Assembly (NCBI GenBank): GCA_009760855.2
Contig: WPIO01000063.1
Coordinates: 1,299,001-1,363,000, forward strand
DNA length: 64,000 nt
From: Cristatella mucedo
Lineage: Eukaryota > Bryozoa > Phylactolaemata > Cristatellidae
Direction: 5' to 3'
A program made the translations under genes and the position numbers. The notes under the pieces are model-generated. The model was not told where the DNA came from. It made no database searches and saw only the letters and a program-made list of their open reading frames with translations. Of this stretch, positions 1 through 64,000 are shown piece after piece; position 1 is the stretch's first letter, and each line of letters opens with the position of its first letter.

Positions 1-790
1 CTTGAGATTGACACTAGGCTTGCACACAATTATTAGGTTGGTATAATCATCGTTAGATTCGGGAAGGTGGTGGCGATCCGGGTATAAACGTCGTCGATTC
101 AGACTACAAGGGAATTAAGTGGGGTGCATGCCGAGCAAGGCCTAGAAGGGTCGAAGGATGGGTAGAGCTAAGTGAGCCAAGATTGCTTCGGCAATAACAT
201 CGGCCGAAATTACAGTTTGGACAGTGAGAAGCAGCTCAAACACCGAACCCTGAGAGATACCCCCTACTTTAAGGGCTCCCCATACTACCAACAGCCATTT
301 ACACTGTGACATCTCTCACTGAAGTGAGACATACTCTATTTGAGCAGTGTGCTCGTGTCGAGAGGCACTCCATAAGGATCGGGTGGTCAATTAATTGTGT
401 CAAATGCTGCTGGGAGAGCTAGGAGAACCAGCTGACAAGCCCAACTCTGGTTTGGCACAGGGGTATGGTGCTGGCCTTCAAAGACCAAGGTCGTGGGCTC
501 GAGGCAGAATATGTAGACGTCATGTGTAAAGCACCTGGATAGGGATTAAGTTATGTTTGGGTGCCATACGAATGAATGACCAACATATCATACCCTAGAT
601 AGTGAAGTTTATAGGAAATGGTTAGCTCTAAATTCCGATTCGAACTTGCAAGCACGATCTGATGAAATCGCTTAGCTTCTGGTGCAGAACTCGTTTAAGT
701 GTCTTGGATAAGAACGGCAGAAGGGATATTAGATTAAAGTTATTTTAATTGCAACGATCTGAACTTGACCTAACCTACAATGGATTGAAA
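1..790 (-). repeat. LINE-3 reverse-transcriptase fragment, interrupted by a SINE
   Basis: Positions 90-440 and about 600-780 resemble 24840-25290 and 25490-25620 in the same order, with shared phrases such as 'GTCGAGAGGCACTCC', 'TTGTGTCAAATGCTGCT' and 'GAGAACCAGC'. On the minus strand these correspond to RT-domain text of the kind 'AFDTI'. No long open frame survives, so this is an old copy. A SINE-A lies at 450-590 inside it. I name the family LINE-3 only to separate it from two others in the window. Confidence 0.55.
450..590 (+). repeat. SINE-A copy (tRNA-derived)
   Basis: It has an A-box-like 'CTGGTTTGGCACAGGGG', a B-box-like 'CGTGGGCTCGAGGC', and the shared tail 'AAAGCACCTGGATAGGGATT' ending in a short AT-rich end. 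This is a diverged member of the family also seen at 8476, 19981, 29610 and 30335. Confidence 0.7.
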
Positions 791-854
791 TATGACTTCT
801 GCAAAAAAACATCCACATCTGCTGTAGCAGTTTGAATCGAAGTTACAACATTGA

Positions 855-1025
855 AGACTAGCCGGGCTTTTGCCCAAGAGGTAAAGTGTCACTCTTCATG
901 GCCCAGGTCGTGGGTTCGAGTCCTGCAGTGGACAATTCCTTTTCGCTCGCTGCAAATGGTGGTGATAGCCGTAAAGGCTCTTCTGCAGCTATACAAATGA
1001 GGCTGCTAAATCAGCTAAGCCCTTT
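855..1025 (+). repeat. SINE-B copy (tRNA-derived)
   Basis: The B box 'GTGGGTTCGAGTCC' at about 911-925 matches the pol III consensus GGTTCGANTCC exactly. It is followed by the family body 'GGTGATAGCCGTAAAGGC' and the end 'GAGGCTGCTAAATCAGCTA'. The open frame across it is a by-product and not a gene. Confidence 0.8.
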
Positions 1026-1367
1026 TTTTAACAATTTTCTACAAATTGTGGATCTTGCTCATTTGCTTTGCTTGCCTTTCATCCATTGTTGGTTGAACCT
1101 CTAACAGCCGCAAGGAGAGTCTGGTGACCTTGTAAGTCTGGTAACCTTGTGAGGCATGACTTAAGATTTTCCTATACTTCTAGCCACATCCCAAAGGGCG
1201 TCTCGGCGCGAATGGTCCCATCGTTTAGTCGGAGGTGTAACTCATTTATGGACGTTAGCTAGTGTCGTGTTGTAGCATTACATCAAAGAGGAAAGGATGG
1301 TAGGATAGTTATGCAGAGGAGCAGAGAAAACAAGTCTGCTTCGGACAGCATAAACGTCCAGAGACTT

Positions 1368-1530
1368 AAGATAGATGGAGATAACAGATGGATGAGTGGA
1401 TTATGGGTGAATGGATATGGGTGGGTGGATTGATGTACGGATGGATAGATGGACAGCGGGATGTATGGGTGGATGTATGGATAGATGGATGGATGAAGGG
1501 GGATGGATGGAGAGATACATAGAGGCAGTG
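1368..1530. repeat. Imperfect (GGAT/GGAC)n tetranucleotide array
   Basis: About 160 bp of GGATGGAT-type units with GTAT and GGGT variants. Both antisense open frames here are low-complexity by-products. Confidence 0.85.
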
Positions 1531-1599
1531 ACATGTAAATAAAGACAGCAAAAAAGATAAATGGTGACATAAAGAGACAAGCACCAAGACAGACAGCGA

Positions 1600-1745
1600 G
1601 GCCACCTGCTTGGGCCCCGAGTAAAGGCGTTCTGCCTACGACCTGCAAGGTCGTCGTGGGCTCGAGCCCTTCGGCATATCTAAAGCAAGTGGGCAGAGAT
1701 TAAGTTCTCTTCAGGGTTCTATTCACATGAATTATAAATATAGAT
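1600..1745 (+). repeat. SINE-A copy with a diverged head
   Basis: It carries 'GTCGTGGGCTCGAGCCC' (B box) and a tail 'GGGCAGAGATTAAGTTCTCT' that ends in 'ATGAATTATAAATATA'. The A-box half is poorly preserved. Confidence 0.6.
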
Positions 1746-1845
1746 ATAAAGAGATACGTACATACAGGCATATTGACAGAAACACCCACATAAACATACC
1801 CAGACACAGAGGCAGGCTGGGAAATACCAGCAGAGATATAGTATG

Positions 1846-2210
1846 AATTGCTTAATAATAATAATCATAATCATAATCATACTAACATATTTGTAATAGC
1901 ACACTCAGAGAACCTTATCTCTTTCTAGGTAACTTACATTTGCTGCAAAGGAGGCATGATCGAATGGTTAACTGTAGCATGCTCAATGACGACAAGCATA
2001 TCATGGTTAGAGGTGACATGCACAGGGTCAGCATGAAAATATAGTTAGTGGCAGCATGCACAGTGTCAGTCCGCATAAGCACACTCATAATAATAATAAT
2101 AATACTTTACATTTGCTGCAAAGAAAGCACGATCGAATGGTTAGTGGTAGCATGCTCAATACACAACAAAAATAACATGGTTAGGGGTGACATGCATAGG
2201 GTCAGCATCG
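1846..2210 (-). repeat. Two stacked LINE-1 3' ends
   Basis: Two short 5'-truncated copies each begin on the left with a (TAA/TCA)n tract (about 1850-1880 and 2087-2105) and continue with 'TTTACATTTGCTGCAAAG' and the 'GTGACATGCACAGGGTCAGC' 3'-UTR text. They are oriented like the larger copy that follows at 2211. Confidence 0.8.
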
Positions 2211-2679
2211 TAATAATAATAATACACTTGATAAAGCACCATCGGAGAACTCAATCTCTTTCTAGACACTTTACATTTGCTGCAAAGGAAATACGATCGA
2301 ATAGTGAGTGGTATCATGCTTGATAGCATGTAAGTATGGTGGGTGGCAGCATGCACAGTGACAGTACGCATAAGCACAGAAAGGTCTAATCACAGAGACC
2401 CACTAAATGCTGTGATACATAGATGCATTTTTATATTCTTTTTAAATACGGTCAAGTCAGGGGATGTCAAGACGAAAGTCTGGAGTGAGTTCCAGGCTTT
2501 GGGACCATAGGAGCTAAAGGCGCTGTCTCCAAAGGATTTGAGGTTCGTGTATGTGTATGTGTATATATATACATACATGTGTGTATATACATATATATGT
2601 ATATATATGTATGTATACATATACATACACAAACCTCAATTATACATAATATACAATACAATTATACATACACGAACCT

Positions 2680-2737
<58 letters not shown>

Positions 2738-2744
2738 ATATGTA

Positions 2745-2802
<58 letters not shown>

Positions 2803-3860
2803 CGATTAAATTCCATAAGCAGGTGCTGGGGGAGTATATCTGATAGGAGGCTGGAGCCAAAGAATGAATGGACCTAAAGTGGGTGACAAAACCTTGAAGT
2901 CAATGCATCGCTTGACTGAGAGCCACTGCAGGTCGGCTAGAACTGGCGTGACACGGAAACTGCAACGCTCACAACCGATATGCCTAGCTGCAGAGTTTTG
3001 CACCAACTGTAAGCACCCGATTGCACTGGCCGGTAGACCAGCAAAGCAAGGAGTGAGTTGCAGAAGTCGAGACGGGATGTCACAAATACATGGACAATTT
3101 AGATGTGATATCCCTGTCTAAGCAAGCTCGAATTTTACCAGTGATATGCAGCTGAAAGTAGGGAAGTCTTGACTGTGGAACTGCCGTGGTCGTCTAATGA
3201 AATGTCACTTTGGAATAGGACATGTAGATTTTGTGCATATTCAGCAAGAGATATGCTGGAAGAACTAATTTTGAGCATTAGGTTTTCCAATTTCTGAATC
3301 ACACTCGGTTCGCCCATTACAATTAAGTTGGTTTTATCATCCTTCAATTTCAGACAGTTTGCTGCCATTCATGCACGAATGTCTTCAATACATGCAGCAA
3401 GGGAGTTGAGAGAATTCGAAGTGCTAGAAGGCTGGCAGGGATCAAAGCAAAGGTACAACCGAGTGTCATCTGCATAGAAGTGAAAGCCTAGATTGTGCCC
3501 AGCAATCACATCGGCAAGAGGGAGAGTATAAACCGTGAAAAGAACAGGACCAAGCACCGAGCCCTAGGGTACCTCATATTTCAGAGGTTCCTAGGGTGAT
3601 GTGTCCATTCACATCAATACTCTAGAGTCTTCCACTGAGATAGGACCTGAACCGTTGCAGTGCAGTACCAGTGATACCCAGGCGACAGGAGAGGTGCTCG
3701 AGAAGGACTTGCTGATCGGTAGCATCAAAAGCTGCCAAAAGATCAAGCCAAACAAGCAGGGATAGTCTACGTAAGTCTCCATTCCTACATAGGTCGTTGA
3801 GGACTCGTATCACACCCTTGATTGTGTGTACGGTATGGAGATACATGAATCTGAACAATT
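2211..3860 (-). mobile_element. LINE-1 copy with reverse-transcriptase domain (non-LTR, CR1/L2/RTE-X-like)
   Basis: The 3' tail (TAATAATAATAATAC) is at 2211 and the coding text runs leftwards from about 3860. Broken frames give, in order, an RT palm segment with 'LLAAFDATDQQVLLEHL' (3622-3858), the catalytic 'FHFYADDTRLYL' (3369-3557), 'DKTNLIVMGEPSVIQKLE' (3135-3368) and the C-terminal 'VQNSAARHIGCE' region (2806-3006). This order matches the RT and C-terminal part of CR1/L2-type LINEs. The active-site YADD is intact, but stops and frameshifts break the protein. A TA/GTAT microsatellite splits the C-terminal part at 2554-2805. Confidence 0.85.
2554..2805. repeat. (TA)n and (GTAT)n microsatellite
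   Basis: TA dinucleotides at about 2682-2730, then GTAT tetranucleotides at about 2750-2800, inside the LINE-1 copy. All open frames over it are Tyr/Ile/Val low-complexity by-products. Confidence 0.95.
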
Positions 3861-4039
3861 AATAGCAGCTGGGCAAAATCCAGGCAGACCAAGTAAAAAA
3901 AAAATAACCGTGCAGAAGTAAATAGAAAACATAAGGTCAAGACAAACCAGCAGGCGGACGAAAAAGGCAGAGGGAATGCTAAGTGTGATGCGAAGCGGTT
4001 TAATTACACACATGCATGGGAGCATATGCGTAGGCAAGC

Positions 4040-4830
4040 ATGTTCGTGAGCAGGCACACGAGGAGAACCAGCGCTAGACATAGTGATCTACCAAACGTAA
4101 GGCGATTATACAGTGAAAAGGTAAAAAGGGAGTCCTTGCTGTGATGGCATGTTTTTAGAGACACAGTTGGCCAAAGCCAGCAGCATTGCTGCCAACAAGG
4201 TTGTCATGTCAAGAAAAACAAGTCAGAGCTCACGTTTTGCATCCCTCCACTCTTGTGCAGCACAAGGCTAGCTCGGCCATAGTTTTCCTATGTGTCTGCT
4301 GTACATATTGACATACCGAGAGAATTTTGTATTGCTCAGTATAGGAGTTGTGATCTAGTCCTCACAAGCTAGCTGCTCAGAGTCTTGCCTCTACGATGAA
4401 ACACAAAAAAAGCTGCAGCAGAGCTGCCACAGGAAGATGGCAAGGCTGCTCACTAGCTCAGCAGCAGAGGTTTTGGTGAGAAAGTTAAATAATGAATATC
4501 ATGGGCCAGCCAACACCCCCCCCACCGACTTATAGCTATCAAATGGACGATTGCCTGTGCTAAAAGCTTGGAAGCAAGCTGAAAGATAGGCATGACACAG
4601 CTTTCTGAATGCAAGACAGCATTAAACAGTTAGATTTCCCTGATCAACTCTAGCTAGACTCTCTTCACATTCCCAATTCAATCAGCAGCAGCAGCAGTTT
4701 CACAAGTTATCGAAAGCTGCCTCCACTTAATACAGTAACTAACTTCGTGAATTCCTGCAATTAAACAGCATTAAACCTAAACCTGCATTCCCACTCAGTT
4801 ACTCAGCAATTCGATCTTCCACCTCCTTCT
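4040..4830. other. No recognisable gene or repeat
   Basis: AT-rich sequence with many stops in all frames. I see no homology, splice-bounded exon or repeat family member here. Confidence 0.5.
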
Positions 4831-4834
4831 TAAC

Positions 4835-4965
4835 GGCCTAACCTCAGTCGTGGGTTCGAGTCCTACAGTGGGCGATCCTTTATTGCCCACTGCATACGTA
4901 GGTGACAGCAGTTAGCTTCTTCTGCCACTATAGAATTAAGGCTGTTAAATCAGCTAACATTGCTG
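4835..4965 (+). repeat. SINE-B copy
   Basis: Contains 'GTCGTGGGTTCGAGTCC', 'CCTTTATTGCCCACTGCA' and the end 'AAGGCTGTTAAATCAGCTA'. The family body between them is slightly diverged. Confidence 0.8.
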
Positions 4966-5354
4966 CTATATCAGGCATTTTTAAATGTTGGAACATGGTA
5001 CCACAAGGTACATGGCCATAGTCTGGATATCGAGGCCTTGGCCAACTACAGGCCCCTACCTCCTTTATTGCTTCTGTCAAGGTCCTTGGCAAAACTTTGT
5101 ATATACAAACATCCTTTCCTACAAGCAACCCCTGCTTAGCAAAGCGCTCTCCTGTAAGGCTTGTTGGGAGCTCCACAACAGCAAGCATGTGCACACAGCC
5201 CATCAGAGCTGTGACTACATGCCCACTGAGGTGAACACAACTTTCCGAAAGAAGCAGACAGGAATTTAAAAGCACAGTCCAGAATCCCTATGGGGGAGCT
5301 CTAGTACAGGTGAGACCGCAAAATTATTGACAGATACAATATATATCATATGCA

Positions 5355-5780
5355 CAGACAAAATGTGGACTGCACTTCCTGCTTCGGTCACTACCTGCAC
5401 TGGCCTGCAGCATTCAAATCTCTGCTACAGACACATCTGTTCAGGTTAGCTTACTCTTAGCCCTAGTGAACATGTCTTTTTTTGTTCCAGTTTCCTTTAC
5501 TTGCATACTAGTCTTTTTTATCCGGCTTCCTTTGCTTTCGCACCTGTGCATGGTTAAGAGCATATTACTTGCCAGAGGGCTCACTAACCGGTGGCCGTGA
5601 GTGTCTTTATGTTTGTTTTAGCATGCTTGCCTAAGCATGACACTTGTTTGCTTTTACATGTTTGATACCATGCATGTCACTAACCACATGTATAATGATT
5701 CACTGGCAGCAAGTTGTAAAGTGCCTTGGCAGAGATTAAGTACTCTTTGGGGCTATACAAACGACCTGTCATCCTTATAA
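5355..5780 (+). repeat. LINE 3' end (C-terminal codons plus 3' UTR)
   Basis: The start reads in broken frames as the usual LINE C-terminus: a W-x-x-LP stretch, a 'FKSLL' stretch and 'THLF(R)LAY'. The 3' UTR has 'GTAAAGTGCCTTGGCAGAGA' and 'TTAAGTACTCTTTGGGGC', a diverged form of the LINE-1/SINE-A tail. Confidence 0.55.
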
Positions 5781-6084
5781 GCTAGTTCAGAACCATTCAT
5801 TCATGGGCTGCATAAAGCTTAAGTGTTCACTATACCATCATAATTAGTTGATGGTATGATATATTGTGTGCCAGGATTGTCATAATGTTTTCTTTCACAG
5901 CAGCTCGTCTGTTTACTAGTTGCTGTAAGCTTATCCCTCCAGGAATTCGATACTGATCAGGTGTTTAATGATGTTCTGCTTCACCAGATTTCTCTCTTTT
6001 CTTATGCCAAAGTACAGTGGCGGGCACAAGAATCTAGTCGCACAGTCAATATGCCATGTCAGCAGAAAAGCCTTAGCGACCATC

Positions 6085-6200
6085 TTCCTGCTAGCAGATG
6101 GCAATAAAGGATTGCCTGTTGCATGACTCGAATCCATGAACTGGGTCATGTTAAGTATGAGTGCCTCATCCAAGGGTAAAGATCCAAACGGTAGCGATGC
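6085..6200 (-). repeat. SINE-B remnant
   Basis: Reverse-complement B box 'GACTCGAATCCATGAAC' next to 'GCAATAAAGGATTGCC', the antisense form of the SINE-B body. The ends are not clear. Confidence 0.5.
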
Positions 6201-6684
6201 AAGTGCAAGCTCGAGGCACGCAGTGGCTGCTGAATACGCCGTAGCTGCCTTACACCAGCGACCCCAACTCATATCTGACTGTACAATTCCTTGTCCCACC
6301 TTATATCCACTGATGGGTTAGATCCCGTCGATCCCTGCTGAGTGCAAGCTGGATGCACCTTGTCCGTAAATTCAAGCACCAATTTTCCCAAAAAAAAGTG
6401 GAGTCGATGCCAATCGGACTTTCGGATTGAGACTATTAGCTAAGCTACATAGCTGCAACTGGGTTACGAGTTAGAGTTGAGATAAGGAGCTGCACATACA
6501 ACGTTTGCCTACCTAGACTGCCCGACTAGCACAAGCAACAGGCGATGAGATAAATTGTAAGTACGCACATTTACCGATATTCGCACGGTATAAACAACTA
6601 CCTGGATCTAGGTTATGTACACTTAGAAGCACGAAGCACAGAGCGCCGAATGAGCTTTAGCAGCTCTTGCCCCTCCCCCATACT

Positions 6685-6790
6685 TGCAGCAGGCAATAAA
6701 GTATTGCCTATAAAGTATTGCCTGCTGAAGGACTCAAACCTGTGATTCAGGCCAGTGAGACAATCCGTCATCACAAGCCATCACAAGCGT
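6685..6790 (-). repeat. SINE-B remnant with internal duplication
   Basis: The unit 'ATAAAGTATTGCCT' occurs twice in tandem, followed by 'GGACTCAAACCTGTGA' (a degenerate antisense B box). Confidence 0.5.
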
Positions 6791-6980
6791 TCGCACGGAG
6801 TATCTCGAGCAATGCAGTTTGGCAAGGCAAAACTGGCTGAGTACAATCCAATGAACCATACACTGCATACAGGACGCATTGCGGGAGTGCTGAGAAATTA
6901 TACTAAACATGAACGCACGACTCCTTAGAAAATGTGTGCCAAAGGGACACTAGCCACGCATGATGCACACTCTTCGTTAC

Positions 6981-7687
6981 CTCGCAAAAGCAAAGCTATC
7001 GGCAAAGTCTCCACGGCTGCCACTTGTGTGCCTCTGATAGAATCGAAGGTATATCCAACTGATGAGAGTTCCGGCGACGAACATTATGGCATACTGTCCG
7101 TCTAAGATGCCCAGGCAAGCCAGTCCAATGGCAACGCTCAACATTAGCAAGGGAATGTGCTTATTCCGCAGCTTACCGAACGGCAATGTCAGCAGTACGT
7201 GATCCGGCATCACTTGCTTTACGGCGACGCAAAACCCGCCAATAAATGCGGGCAATCCATGAATGTACGTTTCGAACAGATACTCCGTTCTGCCCGAAAC
7301 GAAATACATCGTCATGTAAACCAAAGCTGTCAGAAACGCAGCACTGGCGTTCAGTAGCATGAAAAACAGCAACATCTCCATCGCTCCCCAGAGCGGTTCG
7401 AGCAATTTTCCTGCAAGGATGACGACTGCAATGTCAATAACAACTAGCCATAGGCGCTGTTGGAGGAAACCATGAGTGACCAGAGTCCAGACCCAGAAAT
7501 TAGGAGGAAGAACGTAGCCGGGTACGACGGCAAGGTGAGTCCTAGCTACTTCGCTGAACGAAATGAAGTAAAACCCGACCAATAATGCGCAGACTCCTTT
7601 AACAACTACGCTGCTCGAAGCCAGCGACGCGAGCACGACGTCTTTCACGGCTGACCGATAGGCGGAGCCCGAGCTGGCAGACGCCAT
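6981..7687 (-). CDS. TMEM115: TMEM115 orthologue, first coding exon
   Basis: Encodes the rhomboid-like, protease-inactive Golgi membrane protein TMEM115 (PL6), linked in animals to retrograde Golgi-ER traffic. This exon carries about 235 residues. It shows a 'SVVVKGVCALL' first membrane segment, 'PGYVLPPNFWVWTLVTHGF', 'LLEPLWGAMEML', 'IHGLPAFIGG', and the hallmark end 'WIYLRFYQRH' followed by 'GDFADSFAFA'. I start at the ATG at 7687. The longer open frame to 7774 has only a TTG start with a stop just upstream, and the shorter start fits the human N-terminus. The exon ends in phase 2 at AG|GTAACG, exactly where human TMEM115 continues with its cytosolic tail. That tail (about 120 residues in human) was not found to the left. 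It lies head-to-head with GTF3C1. Confidence 0.93.
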
Positions 7688-8070
7688 GCTGTTTAATACG
7701 CCAACAGTTCGCCTCGGCGCCCCGTTACTTCCGGTTGCCAGGACCGCGGAATCTCCCGTAGGATCTCTCGCCAACTCGCGGATCTAACGCTTAGTAGTAG
7801 TGGATTCGCTGTCTCACTCGTGTCGTGCGGGCGTGTGGATGTTTTAGCATTGCAAGACAACTATCGACGTCGATAAGGACGCCGAATTACAGCTTTTGGC
7901 TCTTCTGGTTAGTAAAGTATGCAAACTCGTCTTCGTTACGGTACGGCCCCATCTGCACGAGACCCTTTGGAAAAAACGACCCGGGTTCGAATCTCCGGCA
8001 TCGTGACTGCGTGCTGTTTGTATACCGCTTACGGTTCTATCTATTCTGTTGCAGGTGCAGGCAGTTTTTA
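7688..8070. promoter_or_regulatory. Shared TMEM115/GTF3C1 promoter region
   Basis: Only 383 bp separate the two start codons, which point away from each other. The interval is richer in CpG (e.g. 7615-7660, 7725-7800) than surrounding DNA and has no obvious TATA box, as is common in bidirectional housekeeping promoters. Transcription start sites cannot be placed from sequence alone. Confidence 0.7.
7979..8003 (+). promoter_or_regulatory. B-box-like motif upstream of GTF3C1
   Basis: 'CCCGGGTTCGAATCTCCGG' matches the pol III B box GGTTCGANTCC at all but the last position. It lies about 80 bp before the GTF3C1 ATG. It may be a worn SINE or tRNA remnant, or a TFIIIC-bound site without pol III. 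No convincing full A box or SINE body surrounds it. Confidence 0.45.

Positions 8071-64000
<55,930 letters not shown>

Noticed and set aside
5931-6299. 122-codon antisense frame as the missing TMEM115 tail
   Set aside because: No resemblance to the TMEM115 C-terminus and it overlaps SINE-B sequence.
7688-7774. N-terminal extension of TMEM115
   Set aside because: It starts at TTG with a stop just upstream; the first ATG is at 7687 and fits the family.

Overview
This is a piece of an intron-rich animal nuclear genome packed with retroelements. The basis is GT-AG introns, two recognisable eukaryotic genes, tRNA-derived SINEs, LINE reverse-transcriptase fragments, a Tc1-like transposon and long microsatellites. 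The two genes and the repeat types suit a non-vertebrate metazoan. I cannot name the species.

Layout. Positions 1-6900 are almost entirely repeats: a LINE-3 fragment, SINE-A and SINE-B copies, stacked LINE-1 3' ends, and a LINE-1 copy with a recognisable reverse-transcriptase (RT) domain at 2211-3860. At 6981-7687 on the minus strand is the first coding exon of a TMEM115 orthologue (Golgi rhomboid-like membrane protein); its 3' exons were not found. About 380 bp away on the plus strand, GTF3C1 (the 220-kDa B-box-binding subunit of TFIIIC) starts at 8071 and runs off the right edge. I assembled 24 coding exons by matching homology, splice sites and reading phase. The phases join without a break into about 1084 codons, roughly the N-terminal half of the protein.

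Everything else from 8123 to 63879 is GTF3C1 intron. The introns hold three LINE families. LINE-1 has a tail ending in (ATT)n, LINE-2 has a 3' end near 'GGAGATACATTACA', and LINE-3 is older. There are two tRNA-derived SINE families with pol III B boxes. SINE-A shares its 3' tail with LINE-1, so LINE-1 is its likely mobilising partner. Other contents are a decayed Tc1/mariner element, two broken copies of a widespread but unnamed repetitive protein family, a partial duplicate of GTF3C1 exon 8, inverted repeats and long CT/GT/TA tracts.

Functionally, TMEM115 and GTF3C1 probably share a bidirectional promoter. That promoter contains a near-consensus B box, the motif TFIIIC itself recognises, and many introns carry B-box SINEs. 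This suggests, but does not show, that TFIIIC could bind its own gene. I found no clearly new biological system. The strongest leads are this possible self-recognition, the SINE/LINE partnership, a candidate poison exon, the exon-8 duplicate and a possible long-inverted-repeat element at 57411-58225.
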